The notes: generated by a model from the letters alone, not told the origin. Shown: positions 35,139 through 46,703, counted from the stretch's first letter. The stretch: 64,000 nucleotides of DNA from Aralia elata (GCA_034770075.1 CM068378.1:45040508-45104507), one strand, 5' to 3'. Program-made: numbers and translations.

Positions 35139-36548
35139 ATGGCTGACATCCCATCTACCAATTCCGGTTCCATATCTTGGGAGGAATTTGATGACTTTAA
35201 AAAGCAGATGTTAGAAATGGCCATAATGCTAAAGGAGCAATTGATGCCCAGGCAGGAACTACCTAAGGAGGATCCACCTCAACTTAAGGGCGAGCCAGTC
35301 GTCCCAAAGGCCATTCCTGTACCAAACAAAACAGTGATTACTATCCCGGAAGAGGGAGATACGGATGACCTGCGGAAGAAAATGAGACAAATGGAGGAAA
35401 CCATCCAATCTATGAAGGGCATAGGGTCCCTAGGCAGGGTTAACTATTCATATTTATGTGTCTTCCCCGGAGCCAGATACCCGGAGAAATTTAAAATCCC
35501 CGAATTTGAAAAATACAGTGGAAAGGGAGACCCCTACACACACTTGAAAATATACATTGGAGAACTCGGGTCTTATGCCGAGGACGAAGGGTTGAGGATG
35601 CAGCTGTTCCAAAAAAGCTTAACGGGGGAGGCAAGAATCTGGTATGCCCGCCTTGACAACGCCCGAATCCACAACTGGGAGGAATTGGCCCATACCTTCT
35701 TAACCCAATACAGCTTTCAGGCCCAGATGGCCCCTGACAGGTACCAAATGACAAAAGTTAAGAAGCAACCTAGGGAATCCTTCAGGGATTATGCACAACG
35801 ATGGAGGGGTATGGCCGCACAGGTGAATCCTCCGATGAGCGAGTCAGAGATGGTAATGACTTTCGTAGACATTCAAGAGGCACCGTATTATGAACGAGTT
35901 ATTTCAGGGATTGGTAGGCCTTTCGCTGAAATGATAAAACACGGAGAAATGGTAGATATGGGTTTGAAATCTGGCAAAATTCGGGATTTCACTGCTTTGG
36001 AAACGGCTGCAGAGCAAATACAAAATGGAAATTATGGCAGCACTTCCCGTAGGGTGCAAAAAAAAAAGGAGGAGGATGTTTCCCTCATCCTTCAGGGCTC
36101 GTCTAGAAAGGCAGAAAACCATCTTCCAGTACAGGTGCAGAGAGTAGGGCCATCCCGACAGCCTAACTTCGCTGATCAGAGGGCGGAGGGGCGTAGGAGA
36201 TATGAGGCCTCGCAAAATCGAGTATTCACCCCGCTCGGGGAGCCTCTTGAACGGGTCTTAGCGGTATTGGTAGCCCAAAAGAAGATAGTTGGTTTGGCAC
36301 CCTCGAGTGACCCAAAGGGAAGAAGGTTTGACCCGAGCAAGCGATGCGCATACCACTCAAGTTCCCCTGGTCATGATACGCAAAACTGTTGGACGTTGAA
36401 GCACAGAATCCAGAACTTGATTGACAGTGGGGAAATTGTGGTGGAACAGCCAGACTCCCCGAATGTTAAGGCAAATCCCCTGCCAAGACATGATGGAGGG
36501 GGGTCAATGCGACGGAGGCCAGTGAAGCCGGGGGGCCGCCAAGGTTGA
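35139..36548 (+). pseudogene. gag of element F
   Basis: The 469-codon open frame starts MADIPSTNSGSISWEEF, has a coiled-coil-like stretch (residues 75-95), the Tat-type capsid core FKIPEFEKYSGKGDP, then WYARLDNARI, VISGIGRPFAEMIKHG, and a C-terminal zinc-like motif CAYHSSSPGHDTQNC near residues 408-422. It is uninterrupted through the capsid, so it may still make Gag. The end is displaced by a frameshift in a G-run at about 36530, which cuts it from pol; a normal C-terminus is therefore missing. Confidence 0.88.
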
Positions 36549-36571
36549 ACTATGTGTAGAAAATTGAGGAA

Positions 36572-38098
36572 ATGATCAACGTGATACATGATCATGGGAG
36601 TGCACGGGGAGTGCCCATCAGGTTGATAGGGGTAAGTACGAATATCACGGAGGGACCTGTCAAGTTGACGGCTCCGAGGCCCCGCATCCTTGCGGCAAGG
36701 CCGCAAATCCCTATCAGTAGTCTAAAGACGGTACCCTGGAATTATGGGGGGATGCCAGAGGAAGCGGCCAGTTGTGCTTCTGTGACGACAAAGGGGAACC
36801 CCTTATATCTTCCCGGGAGAGTCCTTGAGAGCCAAAAGAAGAAAAATGAAGAGATTTTCGAGGAAAAGGCCATAGAATTCTTGAAAAGGATGGATCACTC
36901 GGAAACAAGAGGGATCCAGATTTTAAGTGAGGATTCAACCCTAACATCCGTCATGGACTTGGTGTTGTCGTCCAGTGATCATTGCAAAACCCTGGCGAAA
37001 GTCCTGGAGCAGGCATACGTGCCCAAGGAAATTAGTGAGGAAGGTTTCGGCCAACTGGTAGGCCATCTGTTGGAGAGTGATGTAATATCCTTTGCAGATG
37101 ATGACATCCCCAAGGAGGGAAGAGGGCACCGAAAATCGTTACATATTGTGGTAATCTCCTCAAGTTATATCATGAATGGGGTGTTGATTGATGGGGGATC
37201 GGCGTTGAATATCTGTCCCCTCAATACATTGCAGAAGATGAACATCAATCCCAAGCGCCTACGGGCCAGTCATGTGGTGGTGCGAGCTTTCGATGGTTCC
37301 CGGAGGGATACAATGGGAGAGATAGAATTACCGGTGGAAATAGGACCTTGTACTTTTGATATCTCTTTCCAGGTCCTAGACATTGCAGCCAGCTATAACC
37401 TGTTATTGGGGAGGCCGTGGATACACATGGCCCGGGCAGTTCCTTCCACGCTACACCAGCAAATCAAATTAATCATCGACGGAAATCTGGTAACGATCTC
37501 GGCAGAATGTGATGACCCTTCTCCTCCCAGAAATGGCCTGCCAGTGATTAATGTGGACGAGTCAGCGGCACCTGCCAATTTTCAGGCGTTGGAAATCAGC
37601 ACTCCCCACTACAGATGCCTGGGAGCTCCAGCCATGAAACCTAGGGTCTCTCCAGAGCTCACCTTCGTTGCAAAGGAAATGATGAGAATGAAATTCCAGC
37701 CTGGACAAGGGTTAGGAAAAAGCAGCCAAGGAATCACCGAGCCCGTTCAACTACCCCATCAGATAGGTAAAGCAGGGTTGGGATATCGTGAAGGCGTAGC
37801 ACGGAGACACCGTCAAGGTGCGGCTCCGATTCGGCTGGCTGGCAGTCTGGTGACCAAGGTCAACAATGAGCAGGGGATTAGCGAGCCTGTGATTGAGTCG
37901 GGGGATGAAGAATTAACCCCCGCAAGTGATGAATCGGCCAAGAGGGAGAGTTTCCTACAGGAGGTCGCGAAAGAGTTTGAAACCAAGTGCTATATCCCCG
38001 GACAATTAACGAGCAGTAGAGAGGGGCGGATGTTGTCATGCCACCGGGAGCCCAACAAGTGGTGCCTGTCATCGATTGGGCAGGCTAGTTATTCCTGA
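36572..38098 (+). pseudogene. Protease region of element F with a G-patch-like segment
   Basis: The 508-codon piece opens MINVIHDHGSARG, typical of the start of Tat pol. The protease site VLIDGGSALNICPL is near residues 202-215 and its C-terminal LLLGRPWIH near 275. A glycine-rich segment KFQPGQGLGKSSQGI, then GKAGLGY, at residues 375-410 resembles a G-patch, an RNA-binding module seen downstream of some retroviral proteases. A stop lies at 36557 before the ATG. A frameshift near 38030 moves the last residues out of the original frame. Confidence 0.82.
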
Positions 38099-38407
38099 AG
38101 AGGGTAGAAAGAGGGACTCAGGCGATGTAGCCGTAATCATCGGGGAAGTGTCCGATGTGAAGCCCATTTTATCCAGCGCATTTCATCTGACCTGACCGTC
38201 GACAACTGGACTATGAAACCAGTGATATCCAAACAAGGGTAAAACCCGACATCAGGGTTGTAGACCCTAGAGGATGGGAGAATGACGAAGTTTATTTTTG
38301 TTTGTTGTTTTATATTTTGCATAATTATGTCGTTTCTTCATGTTATCTGAAAATGTGATCGTCGTGGAAAATAACTTATATATGACAAGTATTTTGTTTC
38401 ATGTCAG
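38099..38407 (+). other. Interval between protease and RT of element F, possible intron
   Basis: No conserved protein is readable here. A pyrimidine-rich tract ending TTTCATGTCAG (AG at 38406-38407) looks like a splice acceptor just before the acidic RT leader (NDDYDFDIELDFDLM). Ogre elements are known for an intron between protease and RT. A donor candidate GGTAAAAC at about 38237 is weak. The intron is inference. Confidence 0.35.
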
Positions 38408-40034
38408 GTGTACCAGTTTGAGTAATCCTTGCCTAACAAACGGTCTTTCAAATTTGAATGATGATTATGATTTTGACATTGAGCTGGATTTTGATTTAAT
38501 GGGCATTGAGCAAGACGAGACAGATTATGACGACGCGCCTGACGAGATCAAAGGATGGGTCGAGGATAAACCCAAACCCAACTTGGACCAAACCGTCACC
38601 ATAGATATTGGAACCCCTGACAAGCCAAAAGAACTCAAGATAGGGACGGACCTTACCCCCAGCCAAAAAGATGAAATGACTGAGTTGCTAAACCAATATG
38701 AGGATGTCTTTGCCTGGTCTCATGAGGATATGATCGGTTTGTCCACCGACATTGTGGTACACCGATTGCCCATCAAGGAGGGTTTCAGGCCTGTCAAACA
38801 AAAATTAAGAAAGTTGAAACCGGAGTGGAGCTTAAAAGTGAAGGAGGAGATCATCAAGCAGTTCAGGGCGGGAATCATTATGGTGTCCACTTACCCAGAA
38901 TGGTTGTCCAATGTAGTCCCAGTGGCTAAGCCTGGAGGGAAGGTGAGGGTATGTGCAGATTATAATGATCTAAACAAGGCCAGTCTCAAAGATAACTTCC
39001 CGATGCCTTTCATACACATCCTGGTGGATAACACAGCCCAGTACGAAATGTACTCTTTTGTGGATTGCTTTGCTGGGTATCATCAGATAGTGGTGGCGGA
39101 AGAAGATCGGGAAAAGACCGCATTCATCACCCCCTGGGGCACTTTCTGCTATAGACGATTGGCTTTTGGTCTCACGAATGCGGGGGCTACTTATCAGAGA
39201 GCCATGATGGCCCTGTTCCACGACATGATGCATAAGGAGATAGAGGTCTACGTGGATGACATTATTGTGAAATCGAGGGTAGAATATGACCATATAACCC
39301 ATCTTAAAAAGCTATTCGATCGGCTCAGGAAGTATAATTTAAAGCTCAATCCAGCAAAGTGTGCTTTCGGAGTGCAGTCGGGTAAGCTCTTGGGATTCCT
39401 GGTTAGTGATCGAGGCATTGAGTTGGATCCAGCAAAGATTAAGGCCATTGTGGATATGCCGGCACCTCACACAGAGAAGGAGATAAGAGGATTCCTCAGA
39501 AGGATAAACTTCATCAGCCGTTTTATATCCCACTTGACGACTACATGTGAGCCAATTTTCAAACTATTAAGAAAGGGTGCTTCCCAAGAATGGAATGAGC
39601 AATGTCAGAAGGCTTTTCAGACCATTAAAAAGCAGCTGACGGAGGCACCAGTGCTGGTACCCCCGAAGGATGGGATCCCTCTGTTTATGTATATATCGGT
39701 AAATGCCATCGCAATGGGATGTATGCTGGGGCAGAAGAATGAGGCAGGTCAAGAGCAGGCCATCTATTACCTCAGCAAAAGATTTAGCCAATGTGAACAG
39801 AATTACACTCCCATCGAGAAGACCTGTTATGCTTTGGCCTGGGCCGCAGGGAGATTACAACATTACCTCCATGGGCATACTATGTACCTGATATCGAGAA
39901 TGGATCCCCTGAAATATATTTTTGAAAGGCCCATGCTGAATTGTCGACTGTCAAGATGGCAGTTAATCTTACAACAATTCGACATGGTGTACGTAACTCA
40001 GAAAGCCATGAAAGGGCAGGGAATCACAGATTAG
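38408..40034 (+). pseudogene. Reverse transcriptase and first RNase H of element F
   Basis: An acidic leader is followed by the RT: VFAWSHEDMIGL, VRVCADYNDLNKA, FVDCFAGYHQI, CYRRLAFGLTNAGATYQR, and the intact catalytic YVDDIIVKS (near 39250-39275). The RNase H that follows has MYISVNAIAMGCML where an Asp is usual in the first position, so this RNase H is probably degenerate, as often in the Tat branch. The frame ends at a TAG (40032-40034) and continues in the same frame. The ATG at 38340 used by the long ORF is likely not the true start. Confidence 0.9.
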
Positions 40035-41882
40035 TTGGCGGAAACCCCGTCAGGAGGGATGGAGCCGTTAGAAACTCCTCTGCCGGGCGAAGATATATTT
40101 TGGGTGTCACATTCAAAATGTGATGACGAAGGGCAGTTTTGGAAGCTGTATTTTGATGGTGCCATGAATGCTGAGGGGGCAGGAGCCGGAGCGGTCCTGG
40201 TCTCTATCACCGGAGAATAATACCCTGTGGCCACTAAACTGAAATTCAGCAATTCGAACAACACCGCTGAATACGAGGGATGTATCTTGGGACTCCACTT
40301 TGCCCGCGACATGGGAGTGAAGAGACTAGCGGTGTTCGGGGATTCAGAATTAGTAATCACACAGGCAATCGGGGTGTACAACACTAAAGAGCTTCGGTTA
40401 CTTCCATACCATCGTTGTGTTACCCAGTTGATGCAAGAGTTTGAAGATATCACTTTCCGCTATATTCCCCGGGGACGGAATGACTTTGCCGATGCATTGG
40501 CAACTCTGGCTTCCTTAATCCACGTAATCAATAACAGGGACGTTCCACAGATTGAGATAGCAGTACGGAATGCCCCAGCATATGACGAACATGTGGCAGT
40601 ATTATCAGACGAGGTGGTGTTGCCAAAGCAGCCCTGGTATCACGACATAAGAGAATATCTGAGAGATAGATCCATTCCCGACCAGGCGAGTCGAACTGAG
40701 AGGGTGAGAATTCAAAAGATGGCAATGAAATTTTATCTGAGTGGGGATTCACTCTACAAAAGGGATGCTGGGTTGGGACTGTTGCAATGCGTAGATGAAA
40801 CACATGCCCAAAGGATTATGAATGAAATACATGGTGGAGTGTGTGGGCCCCATATGAGCGGACCGATGCTGGCCAAGAAGATCTTAAGGACAGGGCATTA
40901 TTGGTTAACACTGAAAGCCGATTGCGATGATCATGTCAAACGATGTTACCAATGCCAGGCGCACGGTAATGTGATCCATATGCCTCCCAATGAACTGCAC
41001 TGTATGACCTCCCCGTGGCCGTTTTCAATGTGGGGAATGGATGTGATCGGACCGATAGAACCCAAAGCAAGCATCGGACACCGATTCATTTTCGTTATGA
41101 TCGATTACTTCACCAAATGGGTAGAAGCAGCTTCTTTCCCCAGGGTAACCCAGGAGGTCATCGTCAGTTTCATCAGGGATAATGTCATTTGTCGATACGG
41201 GCAGCCTGAGGTTTTGGTCTCTAACAATGCCAAGAATTTATACAACGCCCTCATGAAAGGATTGTGCGACCAGTTTAAGATCAAACACCTCAATTCTGTC
41301 ATTTACCGTCCCAAGATGAATGGGGCAGTGGAGGCTGCCAACAAGAACATCAAGAAGATCATGGCGAAAATGTCTGCTAATCATCGAGGATGGCCGAAAT
41401 TGTTACCCCTCACACTGCTGGCATACCGAACATCAACGCGTACTTCTACAGGGGCAACCCCTTACGCTTTGGTGTATGGAATGGAGGCCGTTCTGCCAGT
41501 TGAGATTGAAATGGCGTCCCTCAGAATAGTGATCGATGCTCAGATAAGCGAGGAGGATTGGATGCAAAGCCGATACGACCAATTGGCCCTAATTGATGAA
41601 AGAAGGGTGGCTGCTGTTTGGCACGGTCAGTTATATCAACAAAGGATCTCTCGATCATATGACAAAAGGATAAGACCTCGGAAGTTCAAGGAAAATGATT
41701 TGGTGCTAAAAAGAGTCATGCCTTGTCAAGACGAAGCCAAGGGGAAGTTCGCCCCGAACTGGGAAGGACCATTTGTGATTAAGAAAGTGCTATCCGGAGG
41801 AGCCCTCATGTTGCAAGAAATGGATGGGGAGGTATTTCCACAACCTCTCAATTCTGACTCGGTGAAGCGGTTCTACGCTTGA
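40035..41882 (+). pseudogene. Second RNase H and integrase of element F
   Basis: After the TAG, the second (archaeal-type) RNase H begins with LYFDGAMNAEGAGAGAVL. A TAA at 40218-40220 interrupts it, then NNTAEYEGCILGL and VFGDSELVI complete it. Integrase has the zinc finger (HGGVCGPHM, then CYQCQAH) and core MDVIGPIEP. The second catalytic position reads VLVSNNAKNLYN, with Asn where Asp is expected. The Glu in GAVEAANKN is present. The second-Asp change should abolish strand transfer. The C-terminus ends WEGPFVIKKV and SVKRFYA with a natural stop at 41882. Confidence 0.9.
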
Positions 41883-42393
41883 ATCGTCAATTCTCCCTTT
41901 TCTTTGAAGGAGCGAACTACGTAGGACCTGATCTCCCAACTTGTGGGGGTACGTAGGGAGCCATCATGGCGCGGTCCGATCCCTTAAAAAATAATCATTT
42001 CCCTAACCAAAACCAATTTTTGATAGCTAGATAAAACCTTCCTACACCCTCAAAACCTTCCCGAAACTAGCTGCCTAACCAGCTTCATCCCAAAGGACAT
42101 AACCCTGATCCAACCAAACAATTATCCAAAATCTGAGATTCAATCCGATGAAATCAAAAGGTGTGCGGCAATATCTGTCAAATCTCCATCAAGACTTGAG
42201 AAGAGAAAGAAGGCGAAATGTCAAAATCGTGGTCAACTAGATAAAATGAGGATCCAATGAAAGGCAATGATACGACAAAAGGGGAAAATGACTAAATTTA
42301 AATGCATGTCTATATATATAAGTCATTTTATTACAAGATTTCTCTTTCGATAACCGATGAAACTAACATAGTCTATGCAGGAAATAAAATAAT
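41883..42393. other. Spacer between integrase and antisense genes in element F
   Basis: No gene. The inverted pair ACTACGTAGGACC and GGTACGTAGGGAGCC (about 41918-41963) matches a phrase I associate with the sequence just after pol in Tat-branch elements. The rest is A-rich and is where plus-strand pol and minus-strand antisense transcripts would converge and terminate. Confidence 0.55.
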
Positions 42394-43957
42394 CTATAAA
42401 TCTGAAACTAGCTGAAGCAGGATGGACAAGGTGGTGGATAGATCTGAAGCATCAGCATCTCCTGCAATCTGCTGCCCCATCATATCAATACGATCCAGTA
42501 AAGCAGTGGCTCGGCTGACAGTCCCAAAATGAGCATCTACAACTGCCCTGGTCTGAAATACAATGGCCTCTCTGTCAGCAATGGCAGCGTCTCTAGCCCG
42601 AATGGCATCATCTCTCTCGACAAGAGCGGCATCCCTCTCGGCCTCAGCAGTAATCAAGGCCAGGCGGAGTCGGGTATCCTCAGTAACCCGACTTGGGGCA
42701 GAATCAGCTAAGATGGAGTGGTCTGTGGTATCCTCTGGAAAAATCACTCTAGAGTCATCAAAGCCCCCAGTCTGACTCAAACCAGCCAGATCCAAGTCTC
42801 CGCACAACCACTGCACGTAAGCAAATGTCTGGATGTGGCAGCTCTCACTATATTCGGCAAAGATCCTGCGAGACCAAAGGTCATATACCCGCAGTAGATC
42901 CCTCTCTGTCTGGGATGATATAAGGAATCGATAGGCGGCTGCATCCGCGAAAGGGTGAAAATCCTGTGCCTGATCAAACTGCCCCATAACCGCCAAGGGA
43001 TGATAAGTCGTCACGCCCCTCAAGCCAGCAATAGGGATGAAATCCAGGGTGGGCACGTGAGTCAAGAAGCTCATAAAGGAGCAATAACCCGAATAGACCA
43101 GTAGATGAAAGGGGTCCTCAATGACCGACACAAATGATGTCCAGGAGGCCACATCAGTACAGCTCACGGGTCGAAACAAAAACTACGAGGCTATGTCATG
43201 GCTGAAGCAGAACCCTTGGCGACGGAAATGGCCGATGGGACTGAGATGACTCATGAACCACACGTATAACAAAGTCGAGCTCCCTCTGAACACTCTGCCT
43301 CGGAAAGACTGGCAATATGAGGCTGACATGTAAGTATCCGCCAATATCATGGGAAGAATGGTGTGATCCTCCTGAAGGGCTCTAACGGCCGCGATAACCC
43401 GCATGTCCAACTGATCGGGTCCTGTAGGCAAGTACAAAGCTGAGACGACACAGGCCATCAGGACGTCTTCTCAAGGCATCCCAGTGATCCTCGGACACGG
43501 AAAAATCACCGAAGAAAAGACGAAAACTGTCAGATGAGCCAAACCGGTCAATCAAGAACTGAAGGGGAACCAGATGGTCTGATGTGATCACCGGTAGCAA
43601 GACAGCCCTCCGCAAGCCAGTAAAAGTCAAGAATTGACGGCGCATGGAACCAACTGTAACCCTAGCACAAGGACCGTCCAAAGGCAGGCCGGTAAAGCGA
43701 GCATACTCCTCGAGGGTGGGGGTCAGCTCTACTGTCCCTAATCTGAACACCTGACGGGCAGGGGTCCAATAGCTCAGAATACCCTCCACAAAGCCCGCTG
43801 GCACCTAAAAAGATAGTAAGGACCAAGAATGTCCCAAAAGGCCATCTGTGATAACCCTGTCGGCCGGCGATAAACTGTCCAACCAGCGGAGGAGACTGCC
43901 GACCAACCCTGTAGGAGGAATGGAATCCAAACGTACCACCACATCTGAGGACGACAT
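42394..43957 (-). pseudogene. Antisense gene 2 of element F, mobile-domain-related protein with coiled coil
   Basis: The ATG at 43957 follows a pyrimidine tract and AG, so it may open a spliced exon. The frame gives MSSSDVVVRLDSIPPTGL, then PAGFVEGILSYWTPA and VELTPTLEEYARFTGLPLDG. Next come ACVVSALYLPTG and LPMILADTYMSAS, a pattern that recalls plant DUF7745 or plant-mobile-domain proteins. It ends with an Ala/Arg/Asp heptad region (about 42530-42660) reading as a coiled coil. Breaks are a TAG at 43805-43807, a frameshift near 43470 and a TAG at 43183-43185. Function unknown; family call from motif memory. Confidence 0.6.
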
Positions 43958-44174
43958 CTGTGGAAAAATAGTATCAAAAAGACTGTATAGTGGTCATTCT
44001 CTATCCATAAATAAAAAGCATGCATCATACAGTTAATAATAGAGCAAATGAATTTCATAGATATAAAAGATAAAAAAAACTGTGCATAAATGAATAAATG
44101 AGTTCAGTACATAGTGCATAAAATGAAAAATAGTCTAAACAGGTGCAGGTACAAAAGCCCTATCCTATCCTGAT
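43958..44174 (-). other. A+T-rich gap between the two antisense genes
   Basis: A short A+T-rich stretch. On the minus strand it ends in a pyrimidine-rich tract with CCACAG immediately before the ATG of gene 2, a possible splice acceptor. The two antisense genes may therefore be one transcript; the sequence alone cannot decide. Confidence 0.4.
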
Positions 44175-44950
44175 CTAAATAAAATCAATCTCATCTATGA
44201 AAGCAGGATCCTCAAACTGATCCCCCGGAGTTGCCGAAGTCGAAGGCCCAAAGTTCATGTCGGGAATGTATGGCTGCGCTGTGGCATCAGATGAGCTCGG
44301 GCCCGCATCATAACCCGCATCGTCGGGATCGTAGGCATAAGCATCCTCTGGAGTCCGGCCCAACACCCGAAGATATAGAGACAACTGGTCTACCTGACGG
44401 GTCAGAGTGGCGATCTGCTCAGCATGGGTAGGGCTCCGAACGCAGGCTGCCCAGTCAGTCATCATCACCGAGCCGGGGACCATATCCCCGAGGAAGAATG
44501 TGGCCCGGGTCTGAGAACCGATAGTGCGGGGCACCCAGCAAGTACGGAAAGCATCACTCGTACTAGGACCCGTAGAAAGCATCCGGCCGTCCTCCCCTGC
44601 GAGCATGATCTCCGAAGGCTGAGAGTCCAGCGGCCAGGAGGTAGTGAAAGGAAGAGAATGCGGGATGCGGATCTAACACTCTGCAAAGTGAGGCGACGGG
44701 TGGAAAGCTCGAACTTCGGGCCAGAAGGATGCCCATCAGCAAACCCCACAGTCAGATGCTCGGAGAGGTAGGGAACCCAGACGACATCAGCAGTCGTGAT
44801 CAGCTCCAGCTAGATGTGGCAGTGTGCAAAGCTGCCAGATACCGGGACCTCCTCTAAGGTGCTATGATGCCATCGCCGGCCCCGGGGATAAGTGTCCAGG
44901 CCAAGAGTAGTGACGGGCCTCAGGCATGGAAGACGCTCATAGGCCCAGAA

Positions 44951-45050
44951 CTGCGAACAGAAATAGTGAAAAGCATGAGTAACCGACGAATGCAGAAAAG
45001 AGAAATAAATGAAGGAAAGTCCAGTAAGTAAAGAGGAGGAGAAGCCTCAC
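44951..45050 (-). other. Predicted intron 2 of antisense gene 1 (100 nt)
   Basis: On the minus strand the donor is TTG|GTGAGGCTT and the acceptor TTTCTGTTCGCAG|TTCTGG. Joining restores the frame across FYHFLL to FWAYERLP, where mobile-domain proteins have a W-A-(Y/W)-E-R motif. Confidence 0.62.
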
Positions 45051-45707
45051 CAACAAGAAGTGATAGAATCCGAGCCAAGCGTCTGTCTGGCCCTCCGAAC
45101 GTAGACGCAGACCGTGGAGGAAGTAGGCAAAAGTGAATGACCCCCAATCATGGTCACCGATCCGGTCTACGTCTCTGACAGCTCCGATGATGCTGAAATG
45201 AATGGTAGAGGAGTTGATCCCTAGGAAACAACCCCTCATGATGGTCAGGAATAGGCGCCGGAGCAGAATGTCCTGGGTAGCTCGATCTGCAGGAATAGGC
45301 AGTGCATAGATACCTCCGACAGCATCAACAGCTAGAGCTCCACACCGAATGCTGCGGGCCTTGAAGACCCTGTCATCCGCAGCAAAGCCCAATAAAGCCC
45401 GGACCTCCGCTGGAGTGATGTCAAGATCCAGAGGGACGCGGGATCCAGTGAACTCAATGCCCATGATGTACCTCCAGTCCCAGGGAGTCAGCACAACCTT
45501 ACAGTCAAGAAGGTGAAGAGACTGCGTTTGGTGGAACCAGCACTCGGACAAGGCCCTCATGTAACCCTAGGGGCACTGGCGGGGAATGATGGTGAAGAAG
45601 TGACGAAAGCCCCAGGAGTCCACCACCGCCCGGTACTCGCTGTGCAGAGCTGTATAGAGGGAGTAGATGTTGAACCAGTTGCCCCTCGGCTGAGTAAACT
45701 CCAGCAC

Positions 45708-45789
45708 CTGTGGCAATCACCAAAGGGTCAGTCCAGGTAGAACTGGAATTGAGAAATTGAAAATGAAATGAGAATGGAATTGAATATAC
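45708..45789 (-). other. Predicted intron 1 of antisense gene 1 (82 nt)
   Basis: On the minus strand the donor is GAG|GTATATTC and the acceptor GCCACAG|GTGCTGG. Removing it moves translation from the 46095-45790 frame into the frame that carries WFNIYSLYT, in phase. The unspliced frame (45741-45505) shows no conserved sequence. Confidence 0.6.
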
Positions 45790-46097
45790 CTCATTAGCTA
45801 AAAGAGATGCCGAGGGGTGACGACTGAGATCCCGACCCAAAAGATCGGGTATCTGCACAGGGGCGCCAGAAGGAGCATGATGAGTAGATGGAGCCGGTGT
45901 GTTGGAGGATGGTCCCTCTGCCACAACCTCCGGAGGTGCAGCCTCCTCAACGTCCGGATGATCGGGACGGATGACAGCCTCCGCCAAGCGGCGAGCCTGA
46001 CGGGTCTGAGGAAGAACAGGGGCAGGTGCAGCCCTACGACGGCAAACACCCGATGTCCGAGACGCAGAAGAGCTACTAGGAGCGTCGGGATCCATAG

Positions 46098-46550
46098 CTG
46101 GAACAGAACAGGCAAGGAGGAAGGTAAGTTCCCTTTTAATTATGCCACAAATATTCCAATATTTATCGTAGAATTAATGCAACATGATGCATGTTTAAAA
46201 AAAAAAAAAAAAATTTCGGCAGAGTTCCGTCTGTAAAATGGACATCCCAGGCATAAACCAAACATGTTTTCAATCAATCCAAGCCTCAAACAGATCAAAA
46301 TTGCATTCATATGTGTAATTACAGCATGTAAAGTACCATAATGTATGATTTTCTTTTAAAAAAGGAACAACAGTATGTGGGACCACATCATGAGCATAAA
46401 ATAAGACTCACACAGTTGATACATAGCATGTATATACAATAATACATATCATAGCATTGTAAAGCATACATTTCTATCTCTAACCATGCAAATAGCCAAA
46501 TGTATAGCAAAACGTCGACGAAATTGAAAAGTGAACGGTCAAAGTGTTAC
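46098..46550 (-). other. Possible 5'-UTR intron of antisense gene 1 (453 nt)
   Basis: On the minus strand CTACAG|GTAACAC and a pyrimidine-rich TGTTCTGTTCCAG|CT just before the ATG make a good donor-acceptor pair. The interval holds a 17-bp A-run (46198-46214 on the plus strand) and no coding sequence. Proof needs RNA. Confidence 0.4.
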
Positions 46551-46703
46551 CTGTAGCGCGTAGATCGATCCTACCGGAGCAGTTTTTGCAAAAAAGGTTG
46601 GAAAGCTCGACAAAAAGGCGCGCAAGGGTCTGAAAATCGCGTGGGGTACGAATGAAAGTGACAGATCTGGGAAGCGGCTGGCCGCTCTTGTGCCCGATCT
46701 TGG

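Larger units (their letters stand above)
44175..46095 (-). pseudogene. Antisense gene 1 of element F, plant-mobile-domain-like, spliced
   Basis: The ATG at 46095 opens a Ser/Pro/Ala-rich N-terminus (MDPDAPSSSSASRTSG). Exons at 46095-45790, 45707-45051 and 44950-44175 join in one phase if introns at 45789-45708 (82 nt) and 45050-44951 (100 nt) are removed; both have GT and AG ends. The joined frame gives NWFNIYSLYT, LTPWDWRYIMGIEFTG, DHDWGSFTFAYFLHGL and then WAYERLP, the order of plant mobile domain proteins. Breaks are TAGs at 45567-45569 and 44810-44812 and a frameshift near 44650. The tail (44606-44175) is acidic and Gly/Ser-rich. It may once have been a nuclear or TE-regulatory protein; that is inference. 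Confidence 0.65.

Noticed and set aside
45817..46236. Plus-strand frame of 139 codons opposite antisense gene 1
   Set aside because: It is a shadow of the Pro/Ser/Ala-rich exon of the antisense gene, where high G+C content keeps frames open.
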